From Heliocidaris tuberculata (Eukaryota; Echinodermata; Echinoidea; Camarodonta; Echinometridae): DNA of 64,000 nt. Each line of letters opens with the position of its first letter. Position 1 is the first letter of the stretch. The stretch is taken from the NCBI GenBank assembly GCA_025618425.1, contig CM046832.1, positions 56,417,493 through 56,481,492 of the forward strand, read 5' to 3'. Shown here piece after piece: positions 21,863 through 34,268 of this stretch. A program made the translations under genes and the position numbers. The notes below the pieces were generated by a model. It was not told the DNA's origin. It saw only the letters and a program-made list of their open reading frames with translations, and made no database searches.

Positions 21863-21984
21863 TCTATGGGAAATTAAGGAAATTAAGAAAATATCTTTAT
21901 ACATGTATAACCCCTTCAGCATTAACCAACACTGTTGATCACTTTTCATGACTTCTTCTTTCATCTTTCTCGTCCCTTTTTAAA

Positions 21985-22500
21985 ACATATTACTATTCAT
22001 CAGCTACTTTGTTTCTTTCTTACCCTCTCTTCCCCATCTCTTGTTCTCTCCTCTCCTCTTTCCTATTCTGTCTCCCCTCTTCCCTTTTTCCTCCCTCATC
22101 TTCTCCTTCTTTCCTCTCTCCTTCACTCTCTTCTCCCCCTATCTATCTTCCTTTCTCTCTCCTCTCTTCTCCATAATTTCTGTCATCTATATTTGTTATC
22201 ATCCTTCTTTTCTCTCTTCTTCCTCTTCCTTCCCTCTATCTTTTCCTCCTCCATCTTTCTTGTAGGTGCATTATTGGATCTTTTTAAGTGTATGCGCTAA
22301 ATCTGGCGTATTTATACCACGAAATCTGCATAAACCATGGTCTGAATTGAAACCACCTTTGTGAATTCCACCATACTCTCTTCCTCTCTCCCTTTCCCCT
22401 CTCTCGCTCTCTCTCTCTCTTCTTCCTCTCCATTCCCTCTCTTTTCTGTATCTTTTTCTTCCTCTCCTCTCGATCTGTCTTCTATACCATCTGTTTTTCT
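21985..22500. repeat. pyrimidine-rich CT tract
   Basis: Long stretches of CTCTTCC/TCTCTC-type simple sequence at 21990-22265 and 22376-22485. They generate Ser/Leu/Phe-only frames that are not genes. Confidence 0.85.
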
Positions 22501-24760
22501 GACATCACATATGTTTATATAACATCATCACTTCACAGACTTCCTAAAAAGATAATTATTCTACCATTTTATTTCCTTCAATCTAAATCTAAATCATATA
22601 AATTTTAGTAAAAAAAAAAAATACTTACCTTGATATATTTTAACTTGAAAGTTTAAAAACCATTACATTTTTGGGTAAGAAAAATCATACTTGGAAAACT
22701 ATGATTTAAAAATCAAATCAGATCAAGAAAAATCATGCAATTCAAAACAGTACCTATAGACACATGATAAGTGTATGCAAAGATTAAGAAGGCCTGCAAA
22801 TGGTAGATCTGCATTCATTCTGGATTAAAACCTCATAAAGGAATGCTGCCCTCACATGATTCAGTATGTCAATTTTTGATTTTGGGCTCTATGGATTATA
22901 CTTCTGTTTACTTGAGGCAAAATGAGCACAAGGAATAGGAAAGGTCATGCATTGTCTCCTTGAGTTGAAAGGGTCATAATGCCATTTACACACATTTATT
23001 TCTCTAATTTGACGATCATCAATGCCTTCATTATTTTCCTAACCTTTCTACTTAAAAGATCCCTCAGTTAATTGATATCAGAATGTTGGCACCTTACTGC
23101 ATAATAACACATTAAAATAAGAAAACAAACACTTTTGGGTGAACATGTGTATGAAGTTGAAAAGCTTGGTCAAAGCAAGAACACTACCTGAAAAAAATAC
23201 AAGATGACTTACATGCCTTCCTTGGATACAAACCACAAAACCTTAGAGAACTTGCCTCCATCGATGAACTGGTGTTTCTGTGAAACATGGCTGAACAGCA
23301 TCATCTTTTAGTCAGTAAACAAACCTATCAGCATGCATTCCACCATCCCTGCCAGGGTAGTGCCAGTCCTGGAAAACCCCTCAGGTGATTCAGAATACAT
23401 GAATTGATTCACAAAGGTATTCAAATTCAATACATATCTTGATATACTGCAATACTTGCTGTCAGTGGCTTGCCTGACATGGCAATATACAATGCAATGC
23501 AACCTGCATGCTGACTGCTAAATACAATACTGGTAACAGGTGAATCCAATAGTGTGCATAAATTTTAATACATTTGTAAACTAGCTGATCTACTGGAATG
23601 AATGTACAGTGTAGATGAGCTCAGAAATGGATTCAAATTCATTATTGCATAATTAACCCAGTCTGAACTATTGTATTTCAATAGATAGCACACAGGTTGC
23701 ATCTACTAGTTGTTGCTATGTCTGGCATGCAAATACATGTTATAGGGACATCAGGGTCACTCTCCAATCTCTCCATGTCTTCTATACACTATAAATTCCA
23801 CACAAACATATTGCATACAGTGCACAGGCACATGGATCCTCATATTCTCTCAGTAGGCCATTTTTGTCCTGTATTTAAATTCATACGGGTGTGCATAGTT
23901 ACAAACTATTACATTTAGCTGTAAAAAGCTTTTTTTTTCTTTTCAGTAGTCAGAATCCAAATTGCAAGTATTGGGCATTGTTAGATTGGACAAACATTTT
24001 AGCTTGCCCAACCTAGCAAAACGTAATGCATACAATCTGCATTCTGACTGTTGAAATACAATGACTTGTAACAGGTGGATGTAATAGTTCATTACTAGGA
24101 GTTTGACAAAGAGGTAAGCATTAAATTTGAATGCATTAACACGAAAATGGCCTATTAAAGCTGAGAAATATTACCTCATGTTAAACAGAAGGAAAGAAAT
24201 GTTCTAAATAATAATTAAGTTTTTGAATTCATTCAAATTCATGTATGTTTCTTCCCATAATTAGGTAATGAACTATTAAATAGGTGATAGCACCTGTTTG
24301 GACTACCTGCTGTGTAAATACATTGGTTGTTGCTAAAACATGTATAAGACAAGCCTTAGGCAAGAGCTCAGGTCATCATGAGCAACATATATATATTACC
24401 TTGTCATTACTAAACAAATATACTTATCCAGACACAGACATCATGAAAAACAGAAATCACACTTTTTGATACAATACCAATTCTAAACAATTTATTAATC
24501 ACTTGTACATGTATTAATACATTATATCAGATAATCACTTTACAAGAAGAATATATAATCACATATTGTTACCAATCAAGAAAGATAAAATATGCAGTCA
24601 TATTCAAAAGGGGGAAAAAAATCAGATTTGTATATAAGAATGAGGTTAAACATGAGTTTCTAAGGGTAAAATAATAACAAATTCATAGAACTATACCTGT
24701 TCTGAGAAGGTGAGGAATAGTGTGCATCAGGAATGGTATCAAAGCTCTACAGAGGCTATG
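22501..24760. other. non-coding DNA, nothing recognised
   Basis: AT-rich intergenic sequence. Two loosely similar stretches near 23450-23560 and 24020-24090 share TACAATGC(A)A-CTGCAT-CTGACTG and AACAGGTG-A pieces. No gene supported. Confidence 0.4.
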
Positions 24761-25276
24761 ACCCCTGTTACACATACCTCTGAAAGTGGACTGAGGCCGC
24801 CTCCGGAGGCGGCTTGACGTATGTGTAACATCAACTTTTTTTAAAAAGCCGGACTGAGGCCGCCTCCATCCCAGTCCACCTCTGGATGTGGTTTGAGGCC
24901 GGCCTTGGGCCGGACTCAGTCCCGCAATCAGTAGGTGTAACACCAAAGTGGACTCGGCGCCGGCTTATAAGTGGAAGTGACTTAACCCGTAAGAGCTGTG
25001 CATGCGCGGACCATTCGCGATGTCGATGAGATAGTACAGCAATACAGCACCTGCAGTGCGCGCGTGTGTGGGGACCGCGCGAAAATTTTTACATGGAGTG
25101 CGCCCCAACGTCAGCTCGTGAAAAGGCGACGTGAAGCCGGCCTATGTGTAGACATAAAATTGCGGGCCCGAGGTATGTGTAACAGGGGTTTTAATGGTCT
25201 TGAGGCGGCTTCAAATTGCAGGCGTGAAGCCGGCTCCGGGGCCGCCTTTGAAAGTTGACGCATGTGTAACAGGGGT
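24761..25276. mobile_element. GC-rich inverted-repeat element (MITE-like)
   Basis: Terminal repeats are ACCCCTGTTACACAT (24761-24775) and ATGTGTAACAGGGGT (25262-25276). The interior is unusually GC-rich for the window, with several GGCGGC/GCCGCC-containing segments. A second internal copy of the right end, TATGTGTAACAGGGGTT, lies at about 25173-25189, so the right arm looks duplicated or nested. No coding capacity. Confidence 0.8.
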
Positions 25277-27492
25277 CTATTACTCTACTGTAATACAACT
25301 TAAACAATTATCAATTCTAATTTCAACTGCTAAAAAATGTAGCCTTTTATGGACATAATAAAAATTTGCTCTGAGCACATACTTAATAATAGATTTGATA
25401 TATCATCAATATAAACAAAACATTTTCGAATGGGAAGATTAAGAAAAAAAAAGTAGAATATTTAATAAGTAAATGGATATAATTGAAACAGGATTATTGC
25501 ATTTGAATATGTGAACAATAAGTGAAAAGCATTTTGCTTCTTTATTTGCAAATTTTGTGACATGAAAGCAGCATTGCAGAGCCATATGACATCTTGCACT
25601 GTGGATGCTTATGGGCAGTTAACAGATTAACATGTAAGAAAATGAGAGTTACCAGAAATATAGTCTTGTTTGCAGACAAAAAAAATCTTTTCATATACAA
25701 AAACAGGTAACCTCTGCTGCTATGTATCATGTTTTTTGCCAAACTTGAATATCACATATTTATCGATGTCTATAAGTGCTTCCAAAGAGCTTTGGATTGA
25801 ATGATGGTGAAAAATAGTTCAACTAAGGATTGGTTTTAACAACTTATTTTGGGGGACAGAGGGAGTCACATGAAAAAATAAAGCCCTCCCCCAGAAAGTT
25901 AGCTACATTGCTGTATGCATCTATGCCTTGTCTATTTTGCATGGCCTTGATTTTTTAATTCTAGAAATAAATACTGGGGAAAAAAGAGTATTCAAACGAA
26001 AAATTGTAATTTTATACTTCACGACACAATAAGTGTACCTATATTCACAATAATACACTGAACCTACATGAGTTATACTAGTGGATAAATGAAAAACATT
26101 AAGCACATTTTTATGTTGTGTTTTGATAAGGAAGAAAGGTGCATAGGAGCCTATGTACAATATTGACTTGTGACAAAATGAAAGATGGAAGATTCGACTT
26201 AGGAATGTATTATTATAAAGGTTTACTGTGTACAAAGTTTACAAAGACATAAGAAATATCTTACATAAGTGTACAGTCAAGCTTCTCAGAATGCTTCCAT
26301 ACTTCTCATTGTAAATCAGAACCAAAGTTTTGTTGCTTATCATAAAACTTAGCAAACTCAAAATTTCTTTTTTAAAAAAGAAATCAGAATTTGTTATACA
26401 CAGAAATATTTTAAAGCAGAATGCCAAACTTCAGTTTTTCTTTTTTGTTTATTCACATATATTTGTATTGTACAAGATCCCCCAAATACAACAATCAATT
26501 ACAATGGTACTGCCTCAGGAGAAAACTACCATTCATAATGTTTAATAGATTAAATAATCATTACAGTTTAATAAAGTCATGATCATCTCATATTTGTTGT
26601 CTAGTGGGTGCAGGGAATACAAATGAAAATTGATTTATCTCCAACGTTAATCAACAACATCATTCCCCCTCCCCTAAACAAGAGAGAAGTTGTATGCTGT
26701 GCATTGTACATTATCTCTGTTTGCTGTTTCTTTTTAATACAAATAAAATGAAATTTATAAAGATCTTTTAACGATTCACAAGGGACTGTATCAGTTCACA
26801 TATGGCCAAATATCAAACATCCATCACAGCTTGTATCATTTGGCACAGTCAGTCAGACAGAAGATATCAATACCTACAGACATAACATTTTGCTCTAAAT
26901 ATTTCATGTTACTATGCAAAGCAAATATTTCCTTTACATAGAGAAGCTGAAGTAAGGGACTTATTGCACTATATAATGATTAACTAATGTTAGGTTATGG
27001 GTTTCTTATATACAATATACAGCATATTTCAGACAAAACACAACAAAATAAATGAAGATATCATTCATAAATGGACACAAAATCAGCAGCAGCTTTGAGA
27101 TCATAGCTACAAACAAAAAATTTGAACATGAAGACACAAATTACAAGCGTCTTTGATGTGATATTAAATGAAATAAGGAGATCTCTCTTTTCTGTAACAA
27201 AATGGATGAGAATACATGCATTTCATCATTTTTTTTCTTCCAATGTTTTCAGGACAAATTTCAATGCTGCTCTTCTCTATTCCAAGAGCTCAAATCAGAG
27301 TGGCCAAATGTGGTCCTTTGTTATAAACACCAATGTTTTATGTGCCACTACATTTCTCTAAGCAACATAAAGCATCATTAGGAAATGTAAAAAGAAAATG
27401 GAAAGAGACTCTTTGTACGATGAAGAGGAAAATTCAAACTCAGCCAAAAGATGCTCCTGAATTCAAATAGGTAAAAACAAAAGTGTAATAAA
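25277..27492 (-). other. 3' flank and probable 3' UTR of synapsin
   Basis: AT-rich sequence downstream of the synapsin stop codon with no coding signal. AATAAA on the minus strand (seen as TTTATT) occurs at 26448-26453 and 25541-25546, either of which could serve polyadenylation. The transcript end cannot be fixed from sequence alone. Confidence 0.3.
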
Positions 27493-27784
27493 TCACAAAT
27501 CACCAAAGATGCTTGCAAAGGTCTTCTTGAGGTTCTTGAAGGTATCTTCATCTTCTGTGGGTGTCGCCCTGGCTGATGACGATGCCTGAGAGCCTCCTGC
27601 TGTGGCATTGGATGTGGATGTTGTGCTGGCAGCACCCATGGACCTGACGCTGTTTGGGGTGTGGTTGTTGGAGGCTCTGAAGGGTGTGGTCTGAGGGGAG
27701 GTAGCAGAAGGGGAGTGGGGGGCTGAACGGGAGACAGTGGGAGCTGGGCTGGTGCTCAGCAATGAGGAGGAACTTGCTTTTGTA
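27493..27784 (-). CDS. synapsin, last coding exon (linker and domain E)
   Basis: Synapsin coats synaptic vesicles and tethers them to actin. This exon follows a CTACAG acceptor and its first base completes the codon split from the previous exon. It encodes a Ser/Thr/Ala/Pro-rich stretch (LLSTSPAPTVSRSAPHSPSA and beyond, about 75 residues). It ends with the acidic-then-basic helix EDEDTFKNLKKTFASIFGDL and TGA at 27493-27495. The end matches synapsin domain E, which in mammalian synapsin I reads AETIRSLRKSFASLFSD. Domain E of 'a'-type isoforms takes part in self-association and presynaptic targeting. The linker is much shorter than the several-hundred-residue Pro/Gln-rich domain D of synapsin I. 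SP and TP dipeptides are possible kinase sites. Confident, because all upstream exons agree. Confidence 0.93.
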
Positions 27785-28336
27785 CTGTAGAGAGAAAAGA
27801 GCAGACAGAGGTGGAGAATGATTGCAGGACAGAAGAAATGAAAAGAAAGATAGAGGGATGGGATGGGAAAGAGGTAATGTTCAAATTAATGGCCATTGAA
27901 GATTGCATTAAGACTATTAAGCAAAATCATACTTATGATTGTCTATCATGTCTATTGATCATCTCATGTGGGATTCATGGGCTTTAATGTTCTTCCTCAT
28001 AAAAGTATACACACTAGCTTAGAAGAAAATAACTCTAATTTAGGTCATTATTAAAACATAAATGACAAATATGATTGCAAATATTGGCAGATGTATGAAA
28101 TTCCAACACTTTTCACAAAGATGACAAGAGATTCAAAATTTCCTATATTTATTATGGAATCTCTTCTATGAGCAGGTTCTTTTAATTATTTTCCAAAGGT
28201 TTGGCAGAGCCTACATGAGCGTAATAATCTTGCTGTCTGTAATGATTTTGAAATGTAACAATGCAATATTAAAAAAAAAATGAATTCAAGACAAAGGGTA
28301 TGTTATCAGGACACTAAATGTTTGTAAAAAGCTGAC
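27785..28336 (-). other. synapsin last intron
   Basis: Bounded by the GTCAGC donor at 28336 and the CTACAG acceptor at 27785-27790. Contains no coding signal. It interrupts a codon after its second base. Confidence 0.85.
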
Positions 28337-28449
28337 CTGATAGTGTTTTTGATGATAACAGCATGCATCTTCTGAATGACAAGCTCTGCTATTGACTTCC
28401 GGTCCTCTTCTTGTTTCTCACCCATCAGAGACATTGAAGAATCATTCAC
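28337..28449 (-). CDS. synapsin exon 10 equivalent (end of domain C)
   Basis: 113 bases after a TTCAG acceptor, translating VNDSSMSLMGEKQEEDRKSI, then AELVIQKMHAVIIKNTI plus two bases of a split codon. It aligns with [20 protein letters not shown] and ELVVNKM of mammalian synapsin I, the C-terminal end of the ATP-grasp domain. With the IIE end of the previous exon it forms IIEVNDSS. Many ATP-grasp enzymes place a metal-binding E.N pair in this strand. Vertebrate synapsins have V or M where this gene has N. Confidence 0.93.
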
Positions 28450-28647
28450 CTGAACAAAGAAACAAAAATATCCTAAGATCATTATTGTCTCTGCATAATA
28501 ACATACTGCATCATCAATATCATTCTTATCATCAATATCATCACAATAGTTATTATCATTACCATCATCATCATCATCATCATCATCACCATCATCACCA
28601 CCATCATTATCAGCATCACCATTATCATCATCACCACCACCATCATC

Positions 28648-28679
<32 letters not shown>

Positions 28680-28790
28680 CATCACCATCATCACCATCAT
28701 CACCATCATCATCATCATCACCATCATCATAATCATCATCTTATCATCATCCTCCTCCTCCACATCATCATCACCACCACCACCACATAC
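28450..28790 (-). other. synapsin intron 9, mostly a trinucleotide repeat
   Basis: A 341-base intron with donor GTATGT at 28790 and acceptor TTCAG at 28450. About 28556-28788, read on the minus strand, is GAT/GGT/GGA trinucleotide repeat starting just after the donor. Confidence 0.9.
28556..28788. repeat. CAT/CAC trinucleotide microsatellite
   Basis: About 230 bases of ATC/ACC/ATT units on the plus strand with a CCT stretch near 28751-28760. Long poly-Met or poly-His frames here are artefacts of the repeat. Confidence 0.95.
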
Positions 28791-28893
28791 CTCAATAATA
28801 TAGTCCTTGCCATCCTTTGTATGTATTGCTTCTACTGTGACAATGTCCATTCCTCCAAACAGGTTTGCAGCCTCATCTATCCACAGCTTGAAC
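28791..28893 (-). CDS. synapsin exon 9 equivalent (ATP-grasp core)
   Basis: 103 bases. The first base completes Arg split from the previous exon, then [34 protein letters not shown] and the donor GTATGT. Mammalian synapsin I reads [35 protein letters not shown] at the same place. This is the C-terminal subdomain of domain C. In ATP-grasp folds the conserved acidic residues of these strands (D in FGGxDI, the E of xVEAxH and the E of IIE) lie at the ATP/metal site. No disruption. Confidence 0.95.
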
Positions 28894-29730
28894 CTGAACA
28901 TGAAGAAGAATAAATGGTTGACAATAGTCATTGACTTTATGCTATTCATGTTCCTTTCTTGATGGATATCATTAAAACTGTTCAAAAGCTTAAAAACTTT
29001 TAACAACAGATGGGGTACTTTACATAACAATGTCAAAACCATCTACAGACACACACAGTTTTGTCCATCTTGGTTTCAGTGCTGTACCACATGGCTCATG
29101 TTGTTTTGCTGTGTGCTTGCCTGACAAGCAACATTTTCCATACCATTACCTCAATGAAAAAAACTTGTCCAAACTATGTATACATGCTTTTGGAGTATTT
29201 TTAATGATGAACTTCATTCTTACTGTTTGCTGAGATCAAAAAAAGGAATAACTCTTTGTAAAAGTATTTGAGTTAATGCCTTTCTGGCATTAAGAAGACA
29301 GTTTAAACTAAGTTATGTACAGAAGGGGAGAGAGAGAGAGAATTTTAAAATTAGGCTAGATGAACAAGACTGTTGCTTCATGTCATCTGAGGAATCAAAT
29401 TATATTTCAGAGTTCTGAAACTGATCCAGAGTCTTTTCATGAAAGTCTGTTCTTGACCTATCACGTCTGCATGTACGTCATCATCTTTTTGCTGTTTACG
29501 GGATTTTCAGCGGAAACATTTCTTGGAAAAAACCCTCAATTAATTGGATACTTTATGAGTCATGAGTACCCATTAGCTCAGAACTGCTCGTAACTACGTA
29601 AAACAATCACTATGTTTCCACCCTCCCCACTTCCTCAGCATCTCCCATGCCATGTTCATGTTTGTCTGCCATACTGCCCTCTTTGGTGATAACTATATAC
29701 GGTGGGAATTAGTTTGTGCATCTTTCAATA

Positions 29731-29947
29731 ATGACATACGCTCCTGCAACAATTTTTCCACAGTCGATTTTGTACACTAAGCAACTTCCTAACTTCAACC
29801 CTGGGTCCAACACTGTACCCAACCCTAATCCTAACCCTAATCCTAACCCTAAACCTAACCCTAATCCTAATCCTAATCCTAACCCTAAACCTGACATAAA
29901 ACCAAACAAACTAAAGCCCGGAGCAACTGTCACTGGAGCACATATCA
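29731..29947. mobile_element. element with GACATxxGCTCC ends and telomere-like interior, copy 1
   Basis: Left end ATGACATACGCTCCTGCAAC; right end is the imperfect inverse GGAGCAACTGTCACTGGAGC. The interior (29814-29895) is a run of CCTAAC, CCTAAT and CCTAAA units resembling degenerate telomeric repeat. Frames reading PNPNPNP or LGLGLG come from this run. Confidence 0.65.
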
Positions 29948-32929
29948 ATCACTTTTCATCATCGGGGTCGGGATAACTCGGCACGGCGCGGTGACTATGT
30001 TTTAAGAGTTGAAGTCCATGCTATGCACCGTACTCTTTCTTAGCCTTAAATTTCATATTTTGTATAAATTTACCTCCTGAACCTTTTCAACATGACTTCT
30101 TTGCTACTCATTTTACACAATGATATCAAATAAATTTTAATTTAAGTATTTTGAAATGTGTAATTAATGCAAAATTCAACAAAGTATTTGCGATCAATTC
30201 AACTCTCGTTTCACTTGGCCGCGATTTTCCACCAAAGCCGAGTTCGCCCTAGTGCTGAGTTAGCCCGGATCCTCATCATACCTGTATGTCCCACAATGTC
30301 CTATTTTTCCTACTTATTATGAGTCTATAGGCCATTGGACCAACAAGTGCTTTTTAAAGTTTCTTTTCCCGTGGGTCCAATGATCACTCCTACATAAGTG
30401 CTAATGTTATGATTAATTGGACTAATATGATATAGAACCAAATGGATGGAGGACTTTACAGGGTAAACCCTCACTTCTGCAAAAAAATGCTCCTTTCAAA
30501 ATAATTTACAGTCACTTTGAGAATACTGTTACAGTACGATTGAGAATATATGACTTTACCACCTCTTTTTTAAACATAAAAACCTTGTCATATGCGCTCA
30601 AACAATAAAATCCAGTCCTATCTGAGGGACTGGACTAGTCTGTGAGGTTTAATGCTTTACCTGATATCACTGAAATATTCCACTTTTAAGACCACTGGGC
30701 TACTGAGCCTATTTACTCAATTATCAGAGAGGGAGAGATAATTAGACTATTTCATAATTGAGAAGTTAAGAAGTTAAGAAAGCATGTCATGGTTGTAGTA
30801 GTGGCTATTGGTGGTTTGCCAAGTGTGCCTGAAATGCCCAGGCACGTCCAGTAAGTTTTGCCCCCCTCTAGCAGCTTTCTACTCTCACTAGATCATGATT
30901 CTTTTTTGTCCAGGAAATCTTTGAGGGACCTGGATGATTCCCCCTTGGCACCATGCCAAAGAGGTGATGACAGGTACCTGGGAATGAAGGAAGGAGGGAT
31001 TGAAGAAAGATGGATAGAACGAGAGAAGGGCAGGGCATGCAGATAGATAATTGGGCTCATTAGTCTATTTCCATTAGCAAGTAGCACAAAGCTGGAAAAG
31101 TTATCTTGGGAAGGAATCTCTCTCTCTCTCTCTCCAGATTTGGCGATCATTGTTTTTTTATAATGTATATAATTGAGATATAATGCATTATTACAACAAT
31201 TTAATGAGCATCAAAAAATAAATGCAAATGGGGCAATCAGTTTTTGTCTGTCATTGGTCTGTAATACATAGGTGATGACACATAAATTGTTGATTTGTTG
31301 TGAATATTTTTTTGTGAATGTGTTTTCCTTTTTAGGAGTAATAGACGACAATTTAGCCATGATTTCATAACACTGTCTATGATAAGGAATTGCAAAGGCA
31401 ATGATGGAGAAATAAAGAATAAAGCAGGGAAGAGAAATAAAAAGGAGATGATGAGAGAGAGAGAGAGAGAGATAGAGAGAGAGAGTACTGAAGCCATCTT
31501 AAAAATCTAATAAAGAACATCAAAGTCCCCATGTTTCTCTCAACTGGCCCCTCCGGACAATCATGTCAGAAGAGTTGATGACAAATTAGAAGCCAGACCT
31601 CAAAACTTTAAAAAAAGTTTACTTGAAGAAAGAAACAGCGCAATCCTTACTATGACTAAGCGGGTGCAAATTAGGACGTCTAGTGGCACATTCTATATTT
31701 GGGAGGATAAATCACTCTGATTGGTGAAAAAAATATTTTCTTCAAACACACGCTGATCATGTGACAGATCATCATGATACAACACACTGACATTATCTAC
31801 ATGTCAGTTGTCAACAATCTCAACAATAATTGTGACCATTGTTCAAAGTACGATTAGTCTAGATTTTGAATGAAAACAGTTCTGCTTGTGAAAGTAAACT
31901 AATTTGGCTTATCCTTTTTCAAATTACAGTTCACATGATTTTTATTCAATAACAAAAATAGTGTGCAATTCTGCTTCCCTTCCTCACCCATATCAGAGAT
32001 ATGATTTTGAGAGCTTAGTGTGTCTTCTGGGAAAGAAAATAATAAGATGAACTCAATGTATTTGCATGAGAAATTCTGTTCTTCTTCATACCTAAACGCA
32101 TAGTGGAATAATATTATAAGCAAAACCCAAATGATTATTAAAACTTTTTTTTTCTGAAACAAAAATTTGATCGGCAGATGTTGGATTTCCAGAAGGGTGG
32201 GGCAGATAAACAGTAGCCCTTCCACTATAAATTTTCATAAGCATATCTGATGTAGAAACAGGCAAAAAAGGGAAAGAAGATCTGCCACGGAATAACAAAG
32301 ACTGGGAAAGCAGAAAGCAGAAAGCATCCGGGTCCAAAAAAAATTCCAGAGGAGGTTGGGTCACAATCCAAATACATTGCAACTTGTGAGAACGCTGGAG
32401 GGTTCAAACAACCAAAAGGTTCAATTCTACCTATTACTTATCAGGTCAGAAACCATTTCTCGACAGCAGAGGAACTGCAAGTCGGTAAAAAAGGAGTGAA
32501 CTCTCTACCCCTACACTGATATGACTGGATAATTAAAATTTTAAAAATTCTAAATGTTGGACATGAATTTCCCATAGGATTCATAGGACTGAACCAAAGT
32601 ATTTTAATCAGGCTTAGTAATCAGTGACTATATGACCTACATGTAACTCCAGATTAGTGAGTCAAAAAACCCCTGTAAAACAAAAATAGGATCTCTGCAT
32701 GAAGGTCGATTTCATCCCCACCCCCCTCCTCTCCTTCACCCACTGTCCACTACCTGACTCTGAGTCATATTACTGACCTCTTACTCTACATCTGCCATGC
32801 CCTACTTTCTAGCCTTTTAACATTGGCCTAAGGGGCCTAGACCATCTGAAAAAGATTTAACTGGATCTTGCATATATCATATACATGTATGTCATAAATG
32901 GAGGGTGGGGGGCAGGGGTATGTGGATTG

Positions 32930-33101
32930 TATGACATATGCTCCAGTAAAAATTGCTCCATGGTTAATTTCATTAACTAACCAAAGTCCTAACTTCAGCC
33001 ATAGAACAAACACTGTACCTAACTCAAACCCTAACCCCAAACCTAACTCAAAAACCCAGTCAAATCCCTAACCTATGAATCAAAGGTCTCTGGAGCATGA
33101 T
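32930..33101. mobile_element. element with GACATxxGCTCC ends and telomere-like interior, copy 2
   Basis: Left end ATGACATATGCTCCAGTAAA with AATTGCTCC following, right end CTCTGGAGCATG. The interior shares AACTTCAGCC then ACACTGTACC with copy 1 (AACTTCAACC, ACACTGTACC) and then has AACCCTAACCCC and ACCTAACTC units. Confidence 0.6.
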
Positions 33102-33306
33102 CACCAATGTGCTATATACCATCTTACAGTATTCATAAAGTGTAGAAAGTGGGGATCTTTTTCTTCTCGTTAACATAAGTAAAAAGAAACCCATGGTCCC
33201 TAAAACGGTGGAGTTATAGCCCAGGTGGGCCTAAATATATTGAGGTGACTGTAACAGTATTTCCTTAGCAGTGAAGGGGGTGTCAAAAGAAATGAAGAAG
33301 TCTTAC

Positions 33307-33381
33307 CTGTCTGTCATGGGTATCTCTTCTACCACAGCTGACCCTGTGTTTGCTTTCCAGTTCCCAGAAATTGAAGTCCTC
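33307..33381 (-). CDS. synapsin exon 8 equivalent
   Basis: 75 bases after a TTTTTGCAG acceptor, flanked by a GTAAGA donor. The first base completes Lys from the previous exon, then RTSISGNWKANTGSAVVEEI and PMTD follow, with two bases of the next Arg. Mammalian synapsin I has [20 protein letters not shown] AMSD. The GNWK..TGSA loop is a highly conserved part of the ATP-binding domain. The preceding intron interrupts Lys-AAG after its second base, and reading frame is kept on both sides. Confidence 0.95.
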
Positions 33382-34268
33382 CTGCAAAAAAAAAGTGGAA
33401 CGAAAAAAGTAGAAAGATTACAAATATGTGATTCAAGCTTAACATGATCACAAAGACTTGTAAGAAACCAACTCAATGGCAATTTCAGTACCCTACTGTA
33501 TTGCCTATAGAAATCATGTTCAGATATAAAATATCTCATTGTCATGTTAGTACATTCCAATAGGTGATGCACATATGTATCTTTTAAAATATCATAACAA
33601 GGTATAGAAGTATCATCAAATCAACAAACCATATCAGAGGTTGAAAAGATGTGAGCAGTAAAGAATAAGATGGTTCATTTTGATTACTGACTTTTTCCAC
33701 AGCCTTAAAAATTTGATTTCTCACAAAAGAATAACCAAAAAAAAAAAGTATTTAGAAGAATTTTTCATCATGAAAAAAGTGAGATACAATTTTCACTCCC
33801 CTCTTAGATTTCACCATATAAGTCTTTCCTATCCTCTGTATGCCAATTTAAGGATTGTTCACAGTGACACAACCATTGTCAATTTCATTTTAGTCTTTCA
33901 CATTAGGATCTGTTTTTCATAGCCCAAGGGTAATTGTTGGCCAGAGGCAATGGGGCCTCAGACAGCTGGCCATATAAATCTTTTGAGTTTTATGAAGAAT
34001 TCAGACAAGTAAGCTGAGAGTAAACTGTATCAGTGTTTCATATGGAAAATTACAAATAATAGTTATTTGACAGCACATCAATGATATCTTGTCAGTATAT
34101 ATTACAACATAAAAAAAACCCCTCTGTTACCTTGGCATTACTTGCTGCACTGTATTTAGAAAAAAATGTCAGTAACTCCTTTAGGGAATTTTACTATGTA
34201 GCAGAAATAGCATTCAATATTTTGAGGAAAAGAACTCTTATCAAAGGTTTTCCTTGAATAATTCTAGT

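Larger units (their letters stand above)
28894..33306 (-). other. synapsin intron 8 (4.4 kb)
   Basis: GT donor at 33306 (GTAAGA) and TTCAG acceptor at 28894-28898. Holds two telomere-like-interior elements (29731-29947 and 32930-33101), an AG microsatellite at about 31449-31486 and short AG runs. No other gene was seen. Short open frames at 29.4, 30.9 and 31.9-32.4 kb lack support. Confidence 0.85.

Noticed and set aside
22041..22300. Overlapping Ser/Phe/Leu-rich frames
   Set aside because: CT-rich simple sequence.
24998..25258. 86-codon Arg/Ala-rich frame
   Set aside because: Inside the GC-rich inverted-repeat element; composition follows the repeat, with no domain.
28392..29042. Long poly-His (plus) and poly-Met/Val (minus) open frames
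   Set aside because: They arise from the CAT/CAC trinucleotide repeat in a synapsin intron. Only the short 28791-28893 part is a real exon.
29709..29976. PNPNPN and LGLGLG repeat proteins
   Set aside because: By-products of the CCTAAC-like run inside a dispersed element.
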